Positions 1 through 10,807 of a stretch of DNA of 64,000 nucleotides are shown in pieces (the stretch's first letter is position 1; each line of letters begins with the position of its first letter). Below the pieces are notes generated by a model that was not told the origin of the DNA, made no database searches, and was given only the letters and a program-made list of their open reading frames with translations. This DNA is from Holothuria scabra (taxonomy: Eukaryota; Echinodermata; Holothuroidea; Aspidochirotida; Holothuriidae), in NCBI GenBank assembly GCA_037179385.1, contig CM074195.1:30770222-30834221 (forward strand). Direction: 5' to 3'. Position numbers and translations under genes: made by a program.

Positions 1-671
1 ATTGAAAAAAATTTGTTAAAATAATATTCTTCCGTTAATGTGTAATGATTCATTTAACGTTATCGACATGACCTCTCTTCTTTAACGTTGTATTTAGTTA
101 ACTCAATTGGTAGTGAAGATACAAGTAAACTGCTGATTAAAGGACATACCCAGTTTTATCTGACGTATGTGGCTTTATACATTTCAAGCTACGGCGAACG
201 TTTTCAACCAAAAAACACTAATATCAATTTTTTTTGTTGCCTTGCTTTCTGTTCAAGATGCCTTTCACACTGTTCACATTAGCACATCAAAAATAATCAC
301 TTAAAATTAATGATCGCAGGAAACTGGTGAAAATGAATTGACCCACTTTACTTCAAGGGGCAATTTGACTTTGAAAGAGAATATTAACCTTTTGTTCCGT
401 CAAGACATTTTCCTTCCCAACTGATTGTTTGAATATAGATAATAGAAGAGGTTTTCAAGTCGGAAGGTACATCACTTTTCTTTTAATTACTCTTGCAAAT
501 AAATTCCTGAACATTTTTGTCGAGTAAAAAGGTCTACAAAGATCCAAAACTGCCTCCACTCCACTAAAAACTTTATACAACACGACTTTAGACCATCATC
601 GCGGATCATTTGTTATTAATTTTAAGTTCATGTTCAACAGAAATAAAGTTGTGAAAAATTTGTAAGTACAA
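1..671. other. AT-rich noncoding stretch
   Basis: I see no gene, splice-bounded exon or recognisable repeat here. The 64-codon open frame at 88-282 has no domain resemblance and is a length expected by chance at this base composition. Confidence 0.6.
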
Positions 672-679
672 ACTCTGAT

Positions 680-838
680 CAGTGGCGTAGCCACGGGGAA
701 TGGGGGGGGGGTTAGAAACCCCATGACCCAACCTTGCAATGCAAAAAACACCTAAAATAGCTGTTTTTATCTCTATCACTGGACTTTTCTCTCACATGGT
801 GCACCAATCCCCATGACACAACCCTGGCAACGAGCCTG
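680..838. mobile_element. hAT-type MITE, 159 bp, with perfect 8-bp TSD
   Basis: The left end reads cagtggcgtagccacgg, a typical hAT terminal sequence. The right end, read in reverse complement, begins caggctcgttgccaggg, an imperfect match to the left. The element is bounded by actctgat at 672-679 and again at 839-846, the 8-bp duplication expected of hAT transposition. It has no coding capacity and a ten-G tract at 702-711. An old non-autonomous copy is the simplest reading. The imperfect right TIR is the main uncertainty. Confidence 0.75.
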
Positions 839-846
839 ACTCTGAT

Positions 847-3800
847 AGTCGCTTAAACTAACGAATCGTAGCTGTTTTAACGGTCCCTATCCCCCCCCCC
901 CCCGTATTTGTAGGTAGCAGTACACCATACATGTACGCCTGGCTGATAAGTCTGGATGAAAGCATGGAGCAGATATGTCTCTTTCGATGGTGTTTAGTTC
1001 GAATATTAATTTTGACGGTATGCCCCCAAATTTTGTAGTATCTAGCTACAACACTCAATCACTCAAGTAACCTAAAGTGGGTACTCCCTGACGTAATTAC
1101 TTTGTAAAAGTATCTTAACACCGAGAGTTTTACAATTATGTTTTTTTCAAAAACTGATTCTTCTGGTAGTTAGTTTCTCATGAGTTTCATGAAGCTAGAA
1201 TCGTTTGTCTTGATAATTTTATAGATAAAATTTTAATGTAGAAGTCACGAGCTACCGCCTGTCCCGTAAAAAATAACTAATATTAACCTAAAATGATATA
1301 ATGATAACTTTGTCCACATACGCTTTCTAGATAGTTAATTAGTGTTTTCTTTATCTTATTCTGTAAGTTATTGAATTTTTGGCTTTTTCAGGTTTTGTCT
1401 TTAACACAATATGTAAAGTTTTGAGAAATTAATGATTTCCTTTCTGATCCAACAGGATTTTTTTCAAAGCATTTTATTCATTAACATGAAACCAGGTTAA
1501 TAGTCTTTGCTTTATTGTAACTGTATTTCATGGAAACGACAAAGTAAGAAATTTAAAATGTTTCAGGAATGACGGACAGAAAATATCGTCTTATGTGTAT
1601 AATCACAATCAAACGATGACGACGATATGTTTCCTTATTTTGCCTTATTTGAAATAAAACAAGCATAATTTCAAATTACGTTTATAAGAGCTGATTAAGA
1701 TTTCTTTGCCATAATTTGTACTTTCAAATGTTGCCAAATTGCTTTTCTTTAGAAATTAGGTTGGTTTACAAATAATTGTCAGAATGATAAAGAATCGCAT
1801 TGTTTTGAAGCTTTTGCACGCTCTAATGTTTTTGTGCGTAACTGTCTTTGGGCACACGAAGAGACCATAATTTTAAAATAAAACTAATCGAACCTTTTTG
1901 AATTGTTTTGCTATTTTGTGGTGACATATTCTTCAAAGGTTTATATTACCTACGTATACGTCAAACCTTCATGGCCAGGGTCAAAGATTTCGCAATCAAG
2001 AAGCATGAAAAAGATGGAACATCAACTCACGTCATTCATCCAAAGTAATTATCCTCTCGCGTGAATGATGATAAGCCATTAAATCGATAGTACGCAAAGT
2101 GCTTAGAATTCAACATATTTTTCGTATTTTAGAACATCTTTTGATAGGAAATGAGATCCCTCTATTAGTTTAAACTATAAAATATTTCGTTAGCAGTCAG
2201 AAATGGCTAACAAAGTTTGAAAAAATCACTTTCACTCCAATAAAAATTCAGATTGAAATCATGTCGTGTTAACGGCTGACGTGATGTCTATTTCTATTTG
2301 ATAATTGAAAACCGCCCCTGAGATTCGAGATACAATGTTGTTAAACTTCACATGGCGTATGTATTTCTATTTATCGACTAATGTGTTCGTGCCTCATCTC
2401 ATTAATCAAATTGTTCGTGTGTTCTCCTTCCTCCCAACTACTTTCTTAAAAGAGCCTAATATCCTAAAGCAAATTTACTTCGGAAGTCTTGTTTTTCTTT
2501 GCACGACCGAATAACCAAGGATTTGTATAGCAGCTTCCTGGTAGAAAACAACAAGTTTCGTCAATTTCATTCAAGAATCAAAGAAATTTTTCTAATACTC
2601 TAAGAAAAGTTTGATTTTCTTTGACCGATTCTGGTCAGTGGTACACAGAATTAGAATCTGATTTAATGCCTAACACTATTTTTTTGGTCTAAAATGGGAC
2701 ACACTTGGATCATTTTAGACAGAGTGTTGTTAAATTTTTTACCAGGTTCCTATTCGGTTTTCCTCTGTGTAACTTGGTGTAACACAAATCCTATTGCGGT
2801 CGCACTGGTAGCAGGCCAGTGGCATCGCTGTCACCATACTCTACAAATTTACAACAAACATATTCACCCTCAAATTCTGTTGTTAACCAACATTTCTTAA
2901 TTTAGGTTTATTCCCCCACATGCCTAGTCCACAAGTAAAAACGTAACAGGCAAAAGTATAATATAGTCCTGTATGAATATTTAGTTCCCTAGCAACCTTG
3001 ATTGTTTTTTGTATTTGCAAGGAAACCCGCCCTTGTGTTGCAATTGTACATCTTAGAAGGTGAAATGCATGGGTTATTGGCTCTAAAAGGCATGATCATT
3101 GTTCATGTTAAACCGCTAGGTGTCGATAGCAACAGTAGTGATCACGTAACCATTCCCATTCATTAATGCTATTGTGCTTGGTATGTACTGACGATGGGAA
3201 ACTCTACGTAGGAACGCCTACACAAAACCAACGAAAACGTTGCACAATGCAATGACATCAGATAAAACGCTCATCGTCGCTAGATTCGCCTATTACGTAA
3301 CTGTGCATGCCTACGTAGTCGCTGAATACCTTAAATAGATTGCTGAACTGCAGTATTATGTCACTAGCGCAACCATCTTAACGAAGACGGGCAGTCTGAT
3401 TCAACAAAATTAAATTAAAAACTCCAGTAGTTAGGTTATAGATTAACTGTTTAACATTGCAAGAACACACGGATATCAAAAGTACTGAATCACTGATTCT
3501 TGAATGACAATCCCAAGGATATCTACAAATAATAGTGTATCAAACGCATCCATTTGATGAAGACCTTCTGACGAACCAGTGGCACACAAGGTTCAAAAAC
3601 CAACTTTCCAGTCCTCTGTTTTAAACTTCATAAATAAACATTGTGCATTGACGACAAAGTGACGCCATTCTAAGGGGCAAACAATGAAATACATGGTCGC
3701 ACGCATAAGAATTCGTCCTTCGCCTGTAATACTAATAGACGCACGTATTGCACCGGTTACAAATCAATCGTCTGCATTTGTCGGCGTGTCGGCAAAAGGT

Positions 3801-6793
3801 GTATACGAAATACACCTTATCATTCACAGGTTATGCAAACAGGTCTTCTGACGAAATAATTCTATTGTATTTTCCCTTTCTTCATGGTAAGTGCAGTTTT
3901 GTATTTTTCGGTCGTCTATTGTATTTGAATCCTCTCAATGCCTTGATGCTGAATGTACGTTATAATCAAGGCCACGTGTATTCAATTCCTTTGTTATTTT
4001 AATTATTTTAATTTTAATTTCCTCGAAGGATTTTCTCTTTTTAGGGGGGGGGGTATTTTGTTTAGAAGGTTGCATTAAAAGAAAATTATGTGCATTTAAT
4101 TTACTGAGGAATAAAAGTGAGAATACCGACCAAGTAGCTATAGGGGAAAACCACATGCAACAGTTTAAAATTCACCCGTTAGAAAAGTTGAAGTTTCATA
4201 ACCTCATTCAGAAAGAAAGGAAGATTTACCCCCCAAAAGTTAAATTCCGTTTAAAAGAGCGAAATTTTACCCCTTTATGGAGTGCCTAAAAAGGACCACT
4301 CTTAAAAAGGAGTGATCCCTAGGGGCACTCATTAAAGAGTCATTTTTCAATCTTTTGGAGTGAATGTCATTCTTCTCGGAGTGAATTAACACGCTAATCG
4401 AGTGCAATCACACTTTTCACTCTTTATAAGAAGAGGCGACTAAGATCACCCTTTTGTTGTAAGAGTGATGCATCTCCAACTAGCGTGGCTAAACAGGGTG
4501 CTGGAAGAGTCGAAAGGTTTCCCGTGGGAGTTTTTTCAAGTACGAAAATTTCTTTTTTGCGCATGCCACGGCTCATCTTCATTGTAACATTTTCGTCATT
4601 TATCGTCAAAGCGAAGAACCATTCCTTTTTATATCTCTCAGCCTTACGAATATTTAAATGTATGGATTTCCACAAATTACCGTAATGTCCTTGGTATTCT
4701 AAATAAAGATTGTTTTTAAAGACGAGGTTTATGAATGTGAGTCAATATTTTTGTCAGAAATTAACGAGGGAGGGCTCTTTCAAAGAGTAATTAACCGACG
4801 CAACTTGAGGAAATTTGTTTTTTTTTTGTACTTCCTTTTACGAAGGACAACGTATTTTGAGAAATAAAAAGGTACATTTTCTGAACAATTGAACACTATA
4901 GGGACGAAAAAATTACATTCCAGACCCGAGTCAGCTAATGATCGGAACTTAAGCTTCCGGGATGGAATCTAGGCATTCTTAAATCAATTTTTCAAGTTTT
5001 GAAAATACAAAATGATTGACTTGTGAATAAATTGATATTAAAAGAAAAAAAAAAACGACGTTTTTGTTGAACGTTTTCAGAGGACTAGTGACATATTATA
5101 CTATTGTAAGTATTATCATTAGTTAGGTAGTCAGTTAGTCAGTGAGTTGGAGTTTTATGTCCCAGTTGGTAAGTCTAGCCAGCCAGGGAATTTTCTAGTT
5201 GTGACTCACAGGCGTTTTAAGGATACATTTTCATTCTATTTTAGAGTGACTTAGTTCACTTTTTGCTTTTAAGTTAGTGCTACATGTCAGCAAAATGCCC
5301 TGACTTAACTTGGCAGTAACAGAGTGCCTTTCCTTATTCGAAATCCGTTAAAATTGTGTCGATATCTCTTACTGTTCCCTATACCTCTTCAAAGTCTGAA
5401 TGTCTTTGAAGCAATCGTTGCTTATGCAAAAATAATGATGTAGAGTATTGCACGGTGATGACATTTCTTTTGTTAAAATCCTCATATTAATTACCCTATC
5501 TTTCAATTACTTATCAAATAGTTAATGGTCTCGTTATTGATACTGATGACTTTTGAGGACACAATTTAAACTTCCAAAATAAATCCCTCGGGAAAAAAAC
5601 TAATGTTTCAATTGTCCTTGAAATGAAGGTTGTAAAAACAAATAGTATTATTAGCCATAGATGTCCCACCCATCACAAGATCTGCACATTGAGTTCATGT
5701 TTATCAATACTCAAGTGCAAATCAAATTTTACTTAAAAAATTAACTGTTTTATTAACATCAAATACCCAATTTTGTATTTTTCTTGTCACACCTTTAAGA
5801 GCGTATTCACATCGAGGAATGTTCAAACATGCCTTGCAATCAAATCAAGATCAAAACGTCAACGCATGAAAAACCTAAAAATCGAAAAAGTAAAAAGAAA
5901 GAATAAAGGCATACCGACGTAAACTAACAACACAATACAGCTGTGAGTGTAGGAAGAAATTAAATGGTTAGGTAAGAGGTCGCAATGGTATGTCAAAGAG
6001 AAATATAACACCAGGTATGTCAATAATCACTTAGTTCAATCAGGGATGTAAAATAAAAATGAATGACGCCACAGGATGTGTTACATAGAGGATAATATTA
6101 CATCTGTTGTATACTACAATATTATTTCACGAAGGCGTTTATCTTTAAGAACTATTTTACTTGACCCAAATTGCTTTCAACGTTCCCTGATCTATACAGA
6201 AGTGCCTCTGTTGACCGACTTATAAAAGATACGTTAGTGGTAATTTTACGGGCGGAGACTCACTTGCAATTGAATTAAATTGTATGACGGAGATGAAAGA
6301 TAAATCAAACATTCTCTCTCGAATCGACGGATATTTTGTTGATCCAGACACTTCATCTAGCTAATATTTACCTAACATGGAGTGTCGCAAAGTACCATGT
6401 CGTTAGAACAGAGTGTGGAATATACGGTACTATAGACCTATATGCAATGCGATAGGGAATAAAGGCTCTAATACGCGCCACCATAGGACTGAACTCTTTA
6501 CCATAATTAAAGGAACTAAAACCTCTATCTCACATACTTTTCATGTTGATTTTGTCACTTCTGAATGAACTTTAGGTATAGCTTGTCACTGAAAGGTATC
6601 ACTACAAGGGGTTAAACGGGAGGCCTGAGTTGAAATTGAGAGGGGGGGGGGGAGCATTGCCCACAGTTTTGATAACTTTGGGGAAATGTAGCAAACGTTT
6701 ACATGCCTGGTGGTGCAAGTACATGGACTGACGCTCACGGTGCGTCATTCCTTGTCGACTAGATAGTTTCTGGCTTCCCATAGGCCTATCTGG
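847..6793. other. Noncoding stretch with short low-complexity tracts
   Basis: No convincing gene. It holds a 13-C tract (891-903), a 10-G tract (4044-4053), an 11-G tract (6642-6652) and a cluster of short gagtg/cactc motifs at 4279-4470. A weak exon-like segment at 3831-3887 (acceptor cattcacag, donor gtaagt) stays open for 19 codons but resembles nothing I know. A SINE-like segment is listed separately. Confidence 0.5.
5155..5215. repeat. Fragment of tRNA-related SINE family
   Basis: The segment tctagccagcca followed by tgtgactcaca shares word order with the longer copies near 18.2, 19.8, 21.3 and 42.4 kb. Only the body is present, with no tRNA-like head. Confidence 0.35.
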
Positions 6794-6801
6794 CAGTCTG
6801 G

Positions 6802-8595
6802 CAGTGGCGTAACCAGCTGGGGGCAGGGGGCAAACTGCCCCCCGGACGCCAAAAAAGGGGAAGGGAAGAAAAAACGGGAAGGGAAGGAAGGGATGGAAAG
6901 AAAGGAAAAAGAGGAAAAGAGAGGGGGAAAAGAGAAAAGGAAAAAGAGAAAGGGGAAGGAAAGGAAAGAAAGGTAGAAAGAAAACGGAAAAGAAGGGGAA
7001 AGGAAAAAAGAGAAAAATGAAAAAAAAGAAAAGAAAGTGAACCAACTATAACATCAAAAGCAAGATTGATCTGAATTCATGGAACTCTTTTGGTCAATTT
7101 ATGAAAATTCATTCAGAAAAATATATGGATATTCATTAAAGTTAACAATATAATATCTGAGGTCCACATTATCGGAGGAAAGACTTTCCTGTCTTGTCCT
7201 TTGTCAGACAGTCGGGAGGACTTTCGAAAACCAATCATTCTCAGATTTACCACAGATATTTGGAGGAATTGCAGATTCTTCAGTAATCCCCCCAACTCTT
7301 ATACTTCCTCGCAGAAAACCAAGAATCCAAAGCTTTCTGCAATAAAAGTTCCATATCAACAAATTATTGTTCCAAAAGGGCGGGAAATTCGGCGCGCTTC
7401 GCGTGCCGCAATATATCACTAATATAGTGGTGTTCATGTATGCAAAAAAATCGGAAAACTTAGCTACTTCTTACATGCCCGAGACATGCCAATTCCGGCT
7501 GTCTGATGGGTCGCGATTTTTCAAAATTTTCTGTACGCTCCGCACCAACAAAAGACAGTCTTTCTAGAAAGACTTCATATTCTAGGCACGGGAACCATTG
7601 ACCTACCGTACTCAAATGCTCTCAAACACACCTGTGATCAGACACCTTTCAGTTCTGTCAGTTGTGCAGTCTTTGTAGATGGGTTCTTCAGTTATTGAAG
7701 TGTCAAAATTTTATCAATGTTGCAGAGTAGTAGCGTAGCTACAGGAGGCAGGGCGATTGCGCCCTTGCTCGAAAAAGTGAAAAAATTCGAAAATTTACCA
7801 TTTGAGACACCCGTCAAATACAGTGCGATTTTCCCAAGTTTTTCTTCATTCCCAATTCTTCCTAATAAAAATTCCATATCCGAAATAATTATTTTCATAG
7901 AAGGCAAAATTTTCCGCGCGCTTCGCGCGCCTTAAATTGCAACCCTTAAAGCCGTAAGTGATCGCTCATAAGATAATCAGTGAAAAATTTTGTCCCAGCC
8001 GCTACCGTGCCGTTTCCCTAAAATTTTCTACAATATAGGGTTGCATTTCTGTCCAAAAAGGCAACAAAGTTTCGAGATTTTTCTTAATGTCGTCGAAAAG
8101 CCTTAGTCCGCTTTGCTGAGATAACACGATCTTCAGTCGACGTGCTATCTCAGATTTATGCAAATAGGAAACGCAGAGTCTGCGATAGTCCTACCCAAAA
8201 TGCAAATCTCCTTACAGGAAACCCTGAATCTAATCTATTATACGCAATACAAGCTCCATCTTATACAAATGTTTAAAAGGACCCAAATTTTCGGTACGTG
8301 CCTTATACAGTAGTGTTCACACAAGAAAAAAAATCAGGTTTATTAGGAAAAAATGTTCTATTTCTTAGTTAGATAAAGCAAAAAAAAAAAAAAAAAATAG
8401 CATGAATGTACCTTTTGGTCAATGGGGTAGGGTCAGCTACATGATCCGAAACTGTTGCCCCCCCCCCCCATCAACACTTCCCGTAAGGTCCTAAGACACC
8501 CACAAACTAACAAAGCTCAACTAGTGCAAAATCAGGAAACCTCTATGATTTTGCCCCCCCCCCCCCCCGGACAGTCAGGTCTGGTTACGCCACTG
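6802..8595. mobile_element. Non-autonomous hAT element, 1.8 kb, intact ends
   Basis: The left end cagtggcgtaaccag (6802-6816) and right end ctggttacgccactg (8581-8595) are perfect 15-bp inverted repeats. Both sides carry the 8-bp TSD cagtctgg (6794-6801 and 8596-8603). Eight-bp TSDs and CAG-starting TIRs are diagnostic of the hAT superfamily. No transposase frame survives inside. The interior begins with a subterminal hairpin (6826-6843) and a polypurine tract (6845-7036), and contains GC-rich hairpins at 7391-7407 and 7914-7931. A 15-C tract (8554-8568) lies next to the right TIR. The interior looks composite, because its 7.48-7.56 kb part matches repeats at 31.0 and 61.2 kb. Confidence 0.88.
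6845..7036. repeat. Polypurine (G/A) low-complexity tract
   Basis: About 190 bases of almost uninterrupted purine on the plus strand. On the minus strand it gives a spurious Phe/Pro/Leu-rich frame at 6602-7045, which should not be annotated as a gene. It lies just inside the left end of the hAT element. Long homopurine tracts can form triplex structures, but nothing here shows that this one does. Confidence 0.85.
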
Positions 8596-8603
8596 CAGTC
8601 TGG

Positions 8604-10618
8604 AATCAAAGGGAACATTGACGAAGAAAGGGAACCTCCTTAAATGGTCAGCAAATCTCTCATGCTCAAATAGCTATCACGGCGAACGTTATAAATAGTT
8701 CTTGCTGACAAAAACATACATCTTAAGTGAAAATGGTTTAGAATCTTATATTCTATAACCCACATATGTAGATGTATTCGCAATAATAATATCATCTGGG
8801 TGGTGCCATACTTAAAGGGCCCGAAAGACAAAGCTAAAATTTTTTTATGTATGAAAGAGGAACAAATCCACACTGTTTGGTAAAATTTCCGTTTAAACTG
8901 TACGTTCATAACCTCCATATATAGGTGAAATAAATCGCTAGGTTTAATTGTGTTCCTAAGTGATCTGGAAGGCATCAGAGGTGATAACAATTCTTTATAT
9001 TGCCAAGGAATGCTTTGTTTCACTTCGGTTTTTCAAACTTGTGTTTCGACCTTGATATTACCTTGAAGCTGATAGCAATAGGACCTACATGTTGGAGAAG
9101 CAAAGTTTGTTAAGTCTTCATGCTAACTGGGGAGATAATTAGGGGAGAACTTTGCCTGAAAAGTATAAAGAAAAACAAAAAAAAATTGTCCTTTACTGTG
9201 AGGATGTAGTTTCATATGTGCTTGCTTTAAGTTCAACCTTGTTCAGGATTTTACAAATTTACCTGCTTATATCTTGAGAACCACAGATTGGATCTAGATG
9301 CATATCGCACCATAATGCATAGGAGTACTTTTTAACACATCAAAGCTCCATGTCATCTTGACCCTTTCTTCTAACGTGAATATCAAGTCTGAAAGGAACG
9401 TGGTTTCGATCAACTGAACTCCTTCTGCGTGTTCCCAATTTATGGTACCACTTTCGTCTATTTCAGTTTATGTTTAGGCTCTTTTCAATTCCAATTGAAG
9501 CATCCCTCACTGGTAAATCTGATGAACCAAACCCAATCTGTATGATAACTAAGGTTAAAGACAGCCATTTGTAGTATCCTGTCTAGATTTAATAATATTC
9601 CTAGTTGATCTCCACAGCGCAACAATTTTAACGCTTCCAGTTATTTTTGAGGTAGGATCTCTCAATGAATTTTAATGGTGAGGTCATCTCCAAATATGTC
9701 AATCAAATCGCTTTCAAAAAGACAAAAATCTTGGCAGATATTGACTTTCTCCCATCTTTTTTAATTAAGGTGGGAAGCAATCTGCAGATGTTTTATTCTT
9801 GAGATAACGTAGGTTTCAAATTATTTCGAACTGCTTCAAAAGGAGTACAGTCCCTTATTTATTATCATTATATGACCATATCCAGATGGCACACGTCTGC
9901 TAACGGGGTGCGGGGTTTTTTTTAAACGACTTTAAAGAAACACTGTATGTCTCCCAGCTTTAAAGAGGAATGCTTTTTAGTATTTTAACTTTTTCCATGT
10001 ATTGTCCGCATATACTTTCTATATATATAGATTTTTTATCAATGCATGAAGTTTCAAGCAATGAAATGCCTTTGTAATCATTATTAGACCGAACAACGCA
10101 TCGGAACTCCCAAAAACTGTGCCGTATTGAACTTAATGAAAATATTTTACAGATACACTCAGTAAACATATGTATGCATTATAGTTTTTAGATACTAAGC
10201 AATATAGTCTTTTAGTTATTCTCACTTTATGGCCCATATCAATCGCCACTACAGTACATACATGCAGGTTATTTTAAAGATTAGATATCTGCTTCGAATC
10301 TTTTCAGAATGGCGATGTACATAAAACGAGCAAATTGCTAGTTATGCTGAAGGTCCCGACCTTCAGATTGGAGCCACCCTCTTTTTATTCTGTATTCGGA
10401 GACCTGAAATGGCTTTTCACAAGGTTGTATTTAAACGTGACTACTTTACACCACTAAATGTTTAAGTAATGCCATCTCTAATGATTAAATTAAGGCAACT
10501 GCTGCAATTATTTTATTAATATTCAAAAATGAGGTATGCTTTTTCTATCCATTATCCGTGGGGACACATATCTTATCAAATTGATGACGAATAATATCCT
10601 TAACTCTTCATATTTTAG
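8604..10618. other. Noncoding stretch
   Basis: No gene recognised. The minus-strand open frame at 8640-9023 (127 codons) is about the longest expected by chance in a window of this length and composition, and shows no domain. The part at 9255-9300 loosely resembles the dispersed repeat at 43.1 and 61.9 kb (shared atatcttgagaaccaca-like core). Confidence 0.5.
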
Positions 10619-10807
10619 AAGATTGCACGTGTCTTGGTCGAGTACCAGTTTCTTATTGAAGTTGCTGTATCCACTTTCATAGCCAGACATGGTGCTGAAG
10701 TGTGCGGCGAGAAAGCTCTCTTGGAGCTTAAAATTTATCTAGTCCGAAAAATACTTCAATGCATTAGTGTTGTGGCTGTTTTTGTTACGTCCTTTTCTCT
10801 CGAGGAA
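10619..10807 (+). CDS. Candidate internal exon, unknown protein
   Basis: A 63-codon segment open in one frame, bounded by an acceptor (cttcatattttag) and a donor (gtaagc), both phase 0. An in-frame TAG lies at the acceptor and a TAA soon after the donor, so it would only be read as a spliced exon. The peptide runs from KIARVLVEYQ to SFSLEE. It is rich in helix formers and has a hydrophobic patch near codons 48-58 (ILQCISVVAVFV). I do not recognise a family. No partner exon was found with confidence. Open frames of this length are common here, so the splice signals and codon appearance carry the case. It could be a chance segment. Confidence 0.33.

Noticed and set aside
6602..7045. Minus-strand 147-codon frame rich in Phe, Leu and Pro
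   Set aside because: It is a translation of the polypurine tract and a hAT end; low complexity with no domain.
8640..9023. Minus-strand 127-codon frame
   Set aside because: Roughly one frame of this length is expected by chance at this AT content, and no motif or splice signal supports it.
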